From Chlorokybus atmophyticus (Eukaryota; Streptophyta; Chlorokybophyceae; Chlorokybales; Chlorokybaceae), in the NCBI GenBank assembly GCA_009103225.1, contig RHPI01002910.1, positions 5,596-34,346 of the forward strand: a DNA stretch of 28,751 nucleotides, in the 5' to 3' direction. The translations under genes and the position numbers were made by a program. Positions within the stretch are counted from its first letter, which is position 1; each line of letters begins with the position of its first letter. Positions 1 to 8,268 of this stretch are shown in pieces. The notes beneath the pieces are model-generated. The model had not been told where the DNA came from. It did no database searches and saw only the letters and a program-made list of their open reading frames with translations.

Positions 1-117
1 TTCGCTCACCTACGGTTCAGTTGAATCTCATTGTAGCGTTCCCGAGTGTTGCACCCTCTGAGCAGCAGCGTTGGACTACCCCCACCAACCCCCATCAAGA
101 CAGTTGCAGCCATGGTG

Positions 118-140
118 GTGCATAAGCTTCTCTTATGCAC
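118..140. repeat. short inverted repeat (hairpin)
   Basis: Perfect 9-bp arms (118-126 and 132-140, GTGCATAAG/CTTATGCAC) are separated by a 5-base loop. It lies directly beside, and partly inside, an alternating purine/pyrimidine run. No coding context is apparent, and function is unknown. Confidence 0.7.
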
Positions 141-167
141 GCGCGTGCGTGCATGCGCGTGCGCGTG
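134..167. repeat. alternating purine/pyrimidine tract (Z-DNA-prone)
   Basis: 34 consecutive bases alternate strictly between purine and pyrimidine and consist mostly of CG, CA/TG and GC steps. Such tracts are known to favour left-handed Z-DNA under negative supercoiling. Whether this one does so in vivo is inference. From 168 to about 730 I see only CA/TG- and GCATGC-rich sequence and no supportable gene. Confidence 0.7.
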
Positions 168-732
168 ACACCCTGCCAGCATTTGAGTTGGGGTGACGAG
201 GAGTTGCGCTGAAAGACTGGACGGTCACTGCACGTGCAAATACAAAGCACACCAAACTAGCTCTATAAGCTTGTACATGCTTGTAATGGTTGTAGCTAGT
301 ATGCAAGTACATAACAAGAGTGCAGCAAGCATGTACATGCCTTGATTGCACAAGCCATGTGCAAACGTCCCAGCAAAATAGTGCTTGCGCGGTTGCTGGC
401 TGACATTGCTTTACCTGAATACAACAATGAGGCTGAAACCGTGCAGGTGCATCCACACAAGCAACGCTGGCTGCCTTAGGCAAAGTCTCACAATGCAAGC
501 ATGCAATTGGCCATGACATCGGATAGTCCATTGTGACATATCTTGGTCACAACAAGCAGCAAAGGCTTGTAGATGGTGGACAAGTGCTGAGCAGCCTGCA
601 CTGAGTGCACGCATGCAGACCGGTGTTCAAGTGCATTCATGTGCAGGCGTGCATGCATATGTGCTTGACTGTTGACGACACAGCCCAACGGTTTGATTCA
701 ATTGTGGTAGAGGTTAATGCTACAGCTATAGC

Positions 733-792
733 GCCGCAGCAGTGCCTGCTGCTGCAGCTGCTGTAGCAGCTGCAGCAGCTGCGACTGCAATT
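733..792. repeat. imperfect CAG/CTG trinucleotide repeat
   Basis: GCAGCAG, CTGCTG and CAGCTG units are interleaved so that the stretch is largely self-complementary. It can be read as short poly-Gln, poly-Ala or poly-Leu in several frames on both strands, which is why small ORFs cluster here. I do not interpret it as coding. Confidence 0.7.
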
Positions 793-833
793 GTAGGCGG
801 CTACAGCGGCTGCGGCTCGTACCATGGCTTGCG

Positions 834-1109
834 TTGTTATTTTTGCTCGCGAAGCCACAACAGCAGCAAAGTACAATAGTAACGATGTCATTGACAACAA
901 CGACACAATCAGCGCAACCAATGGTAGCAGTACCGACAGCAGGAGCTCCAACTGTGGCATCTGATTTAGGAATGCCATATTCAAAAATCAACTTACAGCA
1001 AGTTAAGCGCAGTGCGATGGAGAACATGGCTACTTGTCTGCAAGTTAGTAGGCTTGATAGGCTTTACCTCCAGCACCGCCGCCGCCTCCGCCGCCTCCAG
1101 CTCCAGTAG
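834..1109 (+). other. uncharacterised open frame, doubtful gene
   Basis: A 91-codon frame is open here, with a short Gln run, a Thr run and a segment rich in Val, Pro, Ala and Thr, ending in an Arg/Leu/Gln-rich stretch. No domain is recognised. Just downstream, 1070-1122 reads as a proline-rich segment in another frame, built from CCG/CCT codons. The C-terminal part of the frame is therefore probably a by-product of a CCG/CCT repeat. It could be an exon of a gene cut by the nearby retroelement, or simply chance. Confidence 0.15.
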
Positions 1110-1279
1110 CTTGCCGCTAACATCAACCAATGACGCAAGCAGTGCCTCAGTGCGAATTAGGGTTTCAGCACAGGATGAGTACAGTGTCGTACTTGCCGCT
1201 CTGCTGACGTTTCAAGACCGCGGCTAGATCTTACCACAAAGTCCATGCATTGTGGCCGGATGCGCGCTATTTGCTGTGA

Positions 1280-1515
1280 ACAACGACGTACGGACCAGAC
1301 TTGGTCACAACTGCTGTCTTTCTGGTACCATTGTTCCGCGCGTTCGCAGGCCGCGGGACACGCCACCAGCCCTGGTCCGGTCATTCGGACCATGTCGGTG
1401 GGCTCCGGGGCCGGACCACCGGTGGTCCGATCATGCCGGACCAGTCGCGGCACTGGTACGCTACAACGTACCAGACGTGGTCTACGGGCTGCGTACCACT
1501 GGTCCGCGCGTAAAA
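1280..1515. repeat. cluster of inverted repeats built on GGTCCG/GGTACC
   Basis: The most visible members are an exact 18-bp palindrome at 1412-1429, arms GGTCCG/CGGACC at 1376-1381 and 1388-1393, and perfect 8-bp arms CTGGTACG/CGTACCAG at 1453-1460 and 1467-1474. GACCA...TGGTC, TGGTACCA and TGGTCC copies are scattered on either side. The block is GC-rich, whereas the adjacent retroelement coding region is AT-rich. It ends where recognisable retrotransposon protein begins (about 1511). It may be a foldback element, the remnant of a second element, or a rearrangement junction. Confidence 0.6.
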
Positions 1516-2195
1516 AGCCCTGTGTAGGTTGCCTAAGTATAGTGGGAGACTTGGAAGAGTCAAATGAAATTGATTGGGAAAAGGTACACCCGGCGGTAAG
1601 GGAGTTTATGGATATATTCTCCGCGGATCTACCAAGTGCACCGGCAAACAGGTTTGTCTCCCATTTAATCCCACTAAAGAAAGGGGCTGAGCCTCCGCCG
1701 TTAAGGCCATTGTATAGGCTAAGTCCTAAGGAACGTGATGAAGCAAAGAAGCAGGTGAACTATCTCCTAGAAATGGGTTTGATAGTTGAATCGCAAAGCC
1801 CCTATTCGGCTAATATAATTTTTGCCAAAAAGAAGGGAGGCACGCTCCGAATGTGTGTTGATTATAGGTCATTAAATGCACAAACGGTGATGAATGCCTT
1901 CCCCTTACCGCGTTTGGATGATTTGTATGATCAACTAATTGGGAAGTCGTGGTTTAGCACCCTCGACCTAATTAGTGGTTATCACCAAATACTTATCGCG
2001 ATAGAAGATAGGTATAAGACAGGGTTTAAAACCCCTATGGGTCATTGCGAATATACGGTGATGCCATTTGGCTTGTGCAATGCGCCAGCCACATTTCAAG
2101 CGGTAATGAATGAAGTATTTAAAGAGGAGGTAGAGTAATTCGTCCTAGTGTACTTGGATGATGTTATTGTATTTTCGAGTACAAAAGAGAGGAAC
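1511..2195 (+). pseudogene. Ty3/gypsy reverse transcriptase segment (broken pol)
   Basis: This is the N-terminal and catalytic part of reverse transcriptase, which would copy element RNA into DNA. Visible landmarks are EKVHPAVREF (linker before RT), PLYRLSPKERDEAKKQ, SPYSANIIFAKKK, CVDYRSLN, FPLPRLDDL, FSTLDLISGYHQI (first catalytic Asp), MPFGLCNAPATFQ and the active-site YLDD at 2151-2162. A TAA at 2136-2138 interrupts the frame five codons before YLDD. The frame is lost again near 2185-2195, just after FSSTKE. The open frame extends upstream to 1245, but the residues before about 1511 do not resemble a protease or linker and come from the hairpin-rich block. Confidence 0.92.
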
Positions 2196-3127
2196 ATGTG
2201 CTTCATTTACGAAAAGCCTTGAGTAGGCTAAGGGAGCATAAGTTCTTGGCGAATTTCGAGAAGTGTGACTTCTTTGCCAGGGAAGTAGAGTACTTGGGTA
2301 ATGTAGTGAGCAAAGATGGAATAAAAGGCGATCCTAAGAAACTTGAAAGAGTTAAAGACTGGGCTGTTCCTAAGAATGTAACGGAGTTACGGAAATTCTT
2401 GGGTTTTTGCCTATGGTTCCGCCGTTTTATTTTAGGCTATTCAATTATAGCCGCCCCACTCACTACTTTAACAAGTACCCGAAAACCCTTTGGATGGGGT
2501 CCTAAAGAGCAGCAAGCCTTTGAAAGGCTTAAGGCTGCTATGACCTCACTTCCGGTATTGGAGTTGCTGGAAATGGAAAAGCCATTTGAGGTAATAAGTG
2601 ATGCCTCTTTGGCAGGAACCGGGGCTATACTAGTGCAAGAGGGGCATCCAATAGCCTTTGAAAGTTTCAAGTATAAGCCCGCGGAGAAGAATTACTCGAC
2701 CACCGATCAAGAATTATTAGGTGTTGTGAAAGCGTTGCATAGATGGAGGTGTTACTTAGAGGGGAGGCATTTTAAGGTGATAACTGATCACAACCCCTTA
2801 GTACACCTAAATACGCAACCTAATTTGTCGCGACGCCAAGTAAGGTGGCATGAGTATTTATTGCGATATGATTTTGATTGGGAATATAGGCCAGGTAGGA
2901 TAAATGCGGCAGATCCTTTAAGTAGGCATCCCGCATTGTCCGAGGATTTGGCATTACTTTCATTGGATTATGTGAGTGACATTCCTAACCAAATAATCGC
3001 AAGTTATACCAATTGCCCGGAGTTCCTTTTGGAATTCAACCAAGTGTTAGAACCACATGGGGCATTTTGGTATAAAGATGAAGAAAAAATTGCGGTTCCA
3101 ATGGATGGGTCACTTAGGTCAAGGTGA
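2193..3127 (+). pseudogene. Ty3/gypsy RT thumb/connection and RNase H segment
   Basis: This continues the pol polyprotein in a new frame after the break near 2190. The RT end is visible as FLANFEKCDFF and VEYLGNVVSKDGI, followed by VTELRKFLGF. The RNase H domain has ISDASLAGTGAIL, AFESFKYKPAEKNY, TDQELLGVVKALHRWRCYL, ITDHNPLVHL and INAADPLSRHP. These supply the expected Asp, Glu, Asp and final Asp of an RNase H active site, so this domain itself looks intact. RNase H would remove the RNA strand during reverse transcription. The frame ends at a TGA (3125-3127), and the next recognisable residues are in another frame. Confidence 0.92.
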
Positions 3128-4113
3128 TTGAAGAATCACATAATCCCCCTTACCATGGCCATTTTGGTATAAGAAAAACTACCGAGTCTTTGGCCATGAG
3201 GTATTGGTGGCCGACCTTAAGAATTGATGTTGAAAACTTTGTGAAGAATTGTGACTCATACCAAAGGAATAAATCCGTAAGGACAAAACCGGCCGGGAAA
3301 TTACAACCTTTACCCATACCAGAGGGGGCTTGGAAGTCAATGTCAGTTGACTTTATAGTCCAATTACCAAAAACGGTAAAAGGGAATAATGGAATGGTTC
3401 TATTTGTAGACCGGTTTAGTAAAGTTGTTCACTTAGAACCAACTCCTCCAAAATTTACGGGCGAGGATTTTGCCCATGCCTTTTTTAGGAGATGGTATTC
3501 ACAACATGGGATGCCCGTGGATATGATTTCGGATAGGGATTCGCGGTTCACTTCCGCTTTTTGGGGTGAATTATGTGATACATTAGATTTGGATGATAAG
3601 TTATCCACCGCGTTTCATCCTCAAACAGATGGGCAAACCGAGCGTGTGAATCAGACAGTGGAACAACTATTGAGGCATTACTCACTTAAGAATATTAGAG
3701 ATTGGGATACATATCTCCCTTTCGTTGAGTATGCCATCAATGATTCAGTGAATGAGTCAACATGGATGACACCATGTTATATTGGCTATGGCCGCCATCC
3801 ATTAAGTCCGGTTGAGGCTTATATGGAGAATATGGGGGCTAGGAAAAGAGTCAACCCCTCGGCTCAAATTTTGGCTCAACGATTAGGGCAGGTGCAAAAT
3901 GAGGCCAAGAGGGCCTTATTAGCAACCCAAAATCGTATGCGTCAATATGCCGATGTCAAGAGGGCAGAGGCCGTGTTTGAAGTGGGACAAGAAGCCCTAC
4001 TTAGCACGAAGAATGTGAGGATGGAGTCTCTCGACGGGGCCCGAAAACTATTACCCCGATGGCTTGGACCAGTTAAGGTAATAGAAAAGGTAGGGGCTGT
4101 GGCTTCAAGTTAG
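3124..4113 (+). pseudogene. Ty3/gypsy integrase segment
   Basis: This is the integrase part of pol, which inserts the cDNA into host DNA. The zinc-binding region (HNPPYHGHFG through NCDSYQRNK) is followed by a DDE core. The first Asp is in MSVDFIVQLP, the second in MISDRDSRFTSAFW and the Glu in HPQTDGQTERVNQTVEQ. The C-terminal LLPRWLGPVKVIEKVG (GPY/F-like module) is followed by a frame change near 4095-4107. One zinc-ligand position is altered: the second Cys of the expected CxxC is Tyr (codon 3259-3261). The DDE core looks complete. Confidence 0.92.
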
Positions 4114-4406
4114 AATTGCCACCGAGTCTTAAAATACATAATGTATTTCATGCCTCGCTATTGAGAACCTATCACTTAGATGGGTCGGTGTAGCCACCAC
4201 CACCCCCAATGTTTATACAAGGAGATTGGGAGTATGAAGTTGAGGGTATAATAACCCACAAAGGCCGGAAAGGCAGATCCCTCAGTTTTTTTGTGAAATG
4301 GAAGGGCCATCCGTTCGAGGCATGTGAATGGGTTGACGAACCTAACATGCGATCACCGCTTCTGATAAAGAAATATTGGAGGGAGCTAACGGTTGCCCAA
4401 AGATGA
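4107..4406 (+). pseudogene. integrase C-terminus with chromodomain
   Basis: This frame resumes pol as LELPPSLKIHNVFHASLLR, the usual segment before the C-terminal module. A TAG at 4191-4193 interrupts it within a proline-rich linker. The same frame then encodes a chromodomain: EYEVEGIITHKGRKGRS, FFVKWKGHPFEACEWVDEP and LIKKYW. In chromoviruses this module is thought to guide integration by binding modified histone tails. The aromatic positions Tyr (EYEVEGI), Trp (VKWKG) and Trp (CEWVDE) are present. The polypurine tract and 3' LTR follow at 4554. Confidence 0.9.
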
Positions 4407-4553
4407 TTTCCAAGTAGGTCCATTTCTAAAAATATATATTTTTCGCCTTTATAAGTAGTTCCACGTTTTGACTTATCAAGTTATTAATCATGGCTTGTTT
4501 TCCTAGGTTAGAAAGCGTGGAGAAAGAAATTGAGCAGAGACGCTCAATAACTT

Positions 4554-4562
4554 AAGGGGGGG
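4554..4562 (+). other. polypurine tract of the retrotransposon
   Basis: AAGGGGGGG lies three bases before the start of the 3' LTR. This is the expected position of the plus-strand DNA synthesis primer. Confidence 0.85.
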
Positions 4563-4602
4563 CATTGTTACGGCCTAGCTACTATAGCTGATCATGTACA
4601 GT

Positions 4603-4612
4603 GTATATATAA
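4603..4612 (+). promoter_or_regulatory. TATA-like box in the LTR
   Basis: A TATATATAA-type sequence lies about 40 bp inside the LTR. LTR promoters drive element transcription, and this is the best TATA candidate seen. The short distance from the LTR start is a caveat. Confidence 0.4.
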
Positions 4613-5014
4613 GTTTAATTAGCGAGAGACAAAAGTTTAATAAACCTTGGTTGGATTATCTTGGTTTGTTATACAAGCTTTGAATGCGTGTGTTTGTATT
4701 TGAGCTTTAACACAAGTGCAATGCATCGCTAATTATGGGCCTGGCTAGTTAGAGCATTTATATGCATCTAATTAGAAGTGGTTGACTAGGAATTACCCTA
4801 TTCATGTATGTATGGGCGTCTTGAGTAGGAAGATAAAAGCATATGGCTTTATTATAATGATTTATTAACGCGATGTGGGCTTATGGGGTCAATCGCATGA
4901 AACATCATAAGAAAAAGCATGTGTAATTATAAGGTTCATTTAGGCCAATCCAAGGCGGCTTATTTGAATCAGTTGACTAGAGCGAAGTAGCCTACCTAGG
5001 GTGAACAAAAAGGA

Positions 5015-5037
5015 CTTCGCGAAATGAGTTCGCGAAG
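5015..5037. repeat. inverted repeat CTTCGCGAA/TTCGCGAAG in the LTR
   Basis: Perfect 9-bp arms (5015-5023 and 5029-5037) have a 5-base loop. A second inverted pair (GATTCAC/GTGAATC) follows immediately at about 5043-5063. These open the palindrome-rich interior of the LTR. Confidence 0.75.
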
Positions 5038-5088
5038 GGGTTGATTCACCTGCGAAGTGAATCGACATAGTGAACTAACTGAACTAAA

Positions 5089-5222
5089 TTAGTTCACTGG
5101 TTCAGTTACGAACATGAACCAAAGTAGTTCACTAGGGGTTCGTAAGTGAACCAAATTAGTTCACTGGTTCAGTTACGAACATGAACTAAAGTAGTTCACT
5201 AGGGGTTCGTAAGTGAACTAAG
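5089..5222 (+). repeat. two tandem 67-bp repeats in the LTR
   Basis: Copies at 5089-5155 and 5156-5222 differ at only one or two C/T positions. Each carries several AGTTCACT/AGTGAACT-type motifs in both orientations, so the unit itself is semi-palindromic. Confidence 0.85.
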
Positions 5223-5344
5223 TGAATCACCCTAATATGAGGGGACTAATAGAAGTGAGAGCCAAAAGTGAATCACTGGTGAACTAAGTTAGTTCGCTAG
5301 TAGAGTGATTTACAATGCCGATAAGGTAGTGAACTAAAATTGAT

Positions 5345-5400
5345 CGCGAAGTGATTTAATAGTAGATTCACTAGTGAATCAACTATTAAATCACTTCGCG
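5345..5400. repeat. 56-bp near-perfect palindrome in the LTR
   Basis: Two 19-bp arms (5345-5363 and 5382-5400) are exact reverse complements and flank a perfect 16-bp palindrome GATTCACTAGTGAATC. Only one base pair, the A at 5364 against the A at 5381, does not match. It can form a very long hairpin in DNA or in a transcript. Confidence 0.9.
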
Positions 5401-5413
5401 ACGCGGCGTCGCG
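5397..5413. repeat. 17-bp GC palindrome overlapping the 56-bp one
   Basis: CGCGACGC and GCGTCGCG flank a central G. Its first four bases are the last four of the 56-bp palindrome, so two competing hairpins share sequence. Confidence 0.85.
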
Positions 5414-5904
5414 ATAGAAAACCGGCTAAGGCATTGGCCCCCTCCCGCGTGTGCCAATACGCAGCGCTATGGCAGCGCCGTCTACCATGGCCGCAGGCAC
5501 AAAAATCGCGGATTCACATTGTTGGTCACTTTGCAGAATGCCAGTGAACTAATGCCGGGTGAACTAAACTAATCACTTGGGTGAGTGAATGGGGATCTCG
5601 TAGAAGGCTTTGGACCAAGAAGGTCTTAGCCAAGATAGTTCCTAGTAAAGCTCACGGCGATAGAGATCGCCAAAACAAACAAAAGAGCCAGTCGCAGGTG
5701 GAGGGTAGCCGCCGCGCGACTTGAGCTCTGGGCTTTTGGGACTAAGGTAGGGGTACCTAAGCTAGGTGACCATAACCCTTAAGTTACCAAGTAGTTGTTC
5801 ATTCAACGAAAGGTGATTAAGGGAGTGTACAGTCACTACATGTAAAAGTGTGTGATCACTGTACATAGTTTTTGGTGTGATTTGCTCCTCCGCGCGCCGT
5901 AACA

Positions 5905-8268
5905 GGTAGCCACCTGTAGCAAGGATGAGTGTGTGTTCACCACTTGAGGGCCACTTGTGTGAGAGGTGCCTGAAAGTAGCTGATGAAAGGGGGCTCTCCC
6001 CCTCATCCCTTGTGTGGTGTGGTGTGTGCAAGTGTGGTTGTTGGGCGTGGGTGTGCCTGAGGCTAAAGCTGTGTGGCGAGGGTGGTGGTCATCCTCTCCT
6101 TTCTTGGTGCGCTGCTGCAACTTCCCCTGCACCGTGGCGGGACTTTCACTGTAAGTCTTTAATGCTTGTGCACAAGTTTGCCAAGTTTCCACCAGCAAGT
6201 AAGTGATAGTAACGTGACAACTATCATTGCATATGTTGCAAAATGTGTTGCTGATGGGCCCAATGCACCTATCGAGTTGATTATATTTATTGCCTACTTA
6301 TGATCAACCAACCATCCTAGCATTTTTAGCACTCTCGATGTTTGCGCATACAAGTTGTTGCGCTGGTCACATTATGGTTGTTACATGTACATCACGCATG
6401 CCAAAACTTGCGGAGTGTCTTAACTTATAAGATGCATGTCAAGTTGTATATGCATTTGCAATCATGATTCACATGTTGGTTAAGCCGTTGGTAGTTGCTG
6501 CTGTTGCCTCCTACTGCTGCATCACACTTACATAGCACATACTGCACTTAGTGTGGTGTAGAATAGGTAAAAGCTTCGGGGTTGATAATTGTTGACTTGC
6601 TTGTTGTGCCTAGTCTTTGTTTGTTGTGTGTCTGCGTAGTGAGCACGCGTGTGCACACGTTATTGATTATCATGTATACCCTATATACGCGCCTCAAACC
6701 CTAAACTCCAGACTACTTCTACCCTGGGCGGGCACAGTGTCTTGCCCAATGGCTGCTGGCTCAATGTGCGCTTTTGTGCAGGTGAGGAGCGGTGGTTGCT
6801 TGTTACCTTACTATGTTTCAAGCGCAGCTGAGGGCCCAGCGCCCAATCGCTACTGATATCGTACTTGCTGCTGTGCCTCGTGCTAATGCTAGTTTGGCCT
6901 GTTCACTGCATTTGCAGCTGCTAGCTAGTACTTGCTGAATGTGCTTGTTGCAATTGGTGTTGCTTGTTGCTGTCGGTCACATTGCTTATGCCATAGTGTA
7001 TGCTATACAAGTGATAGGCAAGCACATTGAATGGCAATGCCCAAAGCATAACTTACAACACAAACTTATTTTACATGGCTTTTCTCGGGACATATTATGC
7101 ATTATACAAATTTGATTTAAAAAGATTACATCGTGCCTTGCTTGCCCCCTGCCTGATGCAATCTTCCCTGTGTCGTGTTGCGTGTGTTAGTCTACTAGAC
7201 CAAGCTAGTAGGTAATGTGCACATAGCTAGCGCTGCTTTGGGCCCCCAAGTGTTTTTGTTGTTTACTTAGTGTTGTAATGGCCTGGCTTATCAAGCTCTA
7301 TTGGCGCACACACATGGCACTTCATAGCTTAATTATGGGCTGTCCAATATATATATGGCATAGGGTATACATCATAGTCATCCATAGTCACACACACACG
7401 TTCAATGCGCAAATACACAGTGTACATTCAAATTAGCTGGCATGAACAAGCATACACAATTATTATACTTAAAGCCTTCACCTGTGCAATGCACGTGTCG
7501 AGCAGCATGCGGTAGCAGCAGCCACCAACGGCATAGCCAACCTGTAGATCAACGGCATACTGCGCAACATATGTCGACACTTATTCAACACGCACTCACC
7601 AACACCTGTCAATAAGGCATGCAAGGACAGCTTCCACTACACCTAGGGGTGCAACTACACTCAGCAATAGGTGTGTACAACATCTATCGCCATTGTCGCT
7701 ATTCATAGCAAGGCTAGAATGTCAACCGCACTTACTTCTTCAAGGTCGGTTTGGCGCTCTTGTATACTCTCCTTTGTCAATTTTCGTAGTCCACCACCAT
7801 GTGTGACTCGCATGCGCAACGAGCATGTAGAGTGTAGTCAGTCATATTCCTTCAAGGACTGCAACGTTGTCCATGTAGCTTGGGTAGCACCTTTGAACTA
7901 TCAAACAACTGTGTTGTCGGTTGGAGAGATGCTTGGCAGCTAAATGTTGATTCACACTGTGCACATCCCTGGTAAGTGACGTTGTATCCAGGCACAGCCA
8001 CTAAGAAGCATAAGCGTCGGTCGTTTCTCACATTGTGAACAACGTGAGAACAGTCAGCAGACATTGTACAACCAGTGAATGGAAAGAGGTCGAATAGTAG
8101 TTTCAGTAACAAAACCCAAGTATAGCAGCCTGAGCAGAGCTACCCTAATTGCTCACTCAACCTAATTCATACACAACAATCAGGAAAAGTGTGCAGTACG
8201 AAACGCGATGATTTAGCTACGCAGAAGTGTCGCCGCAAAACTCTTTACTCAGCCGGACTCGTTGACTC
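5905..8268. other. intergenic stretch without a recognisable gene
   Basis: Between the retrotransposon LTR and the stop codon of the GDSL-cupin gene only short frames are seen on either strand. None has a recognisable domain, a consistent splice pattern or biased codon use. TGTTGC/TTGCTTG and CA-rich simple sequence is common, and a telobox-like AAACCCTAAA is at 6696-6705. The part next to 8269 is presumably the 3' UTR of the GDSL-cupin gene. Confidence 0.6.

Larger units (their letters stand above)
1511..5904 (+). mobile_element. truncated Ty3/gypsy chromovirus LTR retrotransposon
   Basis: The order is reverse transcriptase, RNase H, integrase, chromodomain, polypurine tract, 3' LTR. This is the Ty3/gypsy order, and the C-terminal chromodomain places it among the chromoviruses. 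Gag, protease, primer-binding site and 5' LTR were not found upstream, so the 5' side is deleted or replaced near the hairpin cluster at 1280-1515. The coding part is broken by two stop codons (2136, 4191) and by frame changes near 2185-2195, 3110-3124 and 4095-4107. The copy is therefore not autonomous. Its AT-rich base composition differs from the GC-rich host genes. Confidence 0.9.
4566..5904 (+). repeat. 3' LTR of the Ty3/gypsy element (1339 bp)
   Basis: It begins TGTTACGGC directly after the polypurine tract and ends GCCGTAACA, a perfect 9-bp terminal inverted pair with the TG...CA ends typical of LTRs. A TATATATAA-like box is seen near 4603-4612. The interior (about 5010-5600) is dominated by GTGAAC/GTTCAC motifs, two tandem 67-bp units and strong palindromes. 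No matching 5' LTR lies in the window. The five bases after it (GGTAG, 5905-5909) would be the target-site copy if the 5' partner existed. Confidence 0.85.

Noticed and set aside
1245-1510. N-terminal extension of the RT open frame considered as protease or gag end
   Set aside because: No DTG/DSG protease motif or zinc knuckle is present. The residues derive from the inverted-repeat block.
5089-5222. Tandem 67-bp repeats considered as a CRISPR-like or satellite array
   Set aside because: There are only two copies, no spacers, and they lie inside a eukaryotic LTR.
5836-6198. Opposing open frames just after the LTR (minus 5836-6198, plus 5925-6206)
   Set aside because: They mirror each other, contain no recognisable domain and lack splice or start context.
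6696-6705. AAACCCTAAA considered as an interstitial telomere array
   Set aside because: It is a single short match with no tandem copies.
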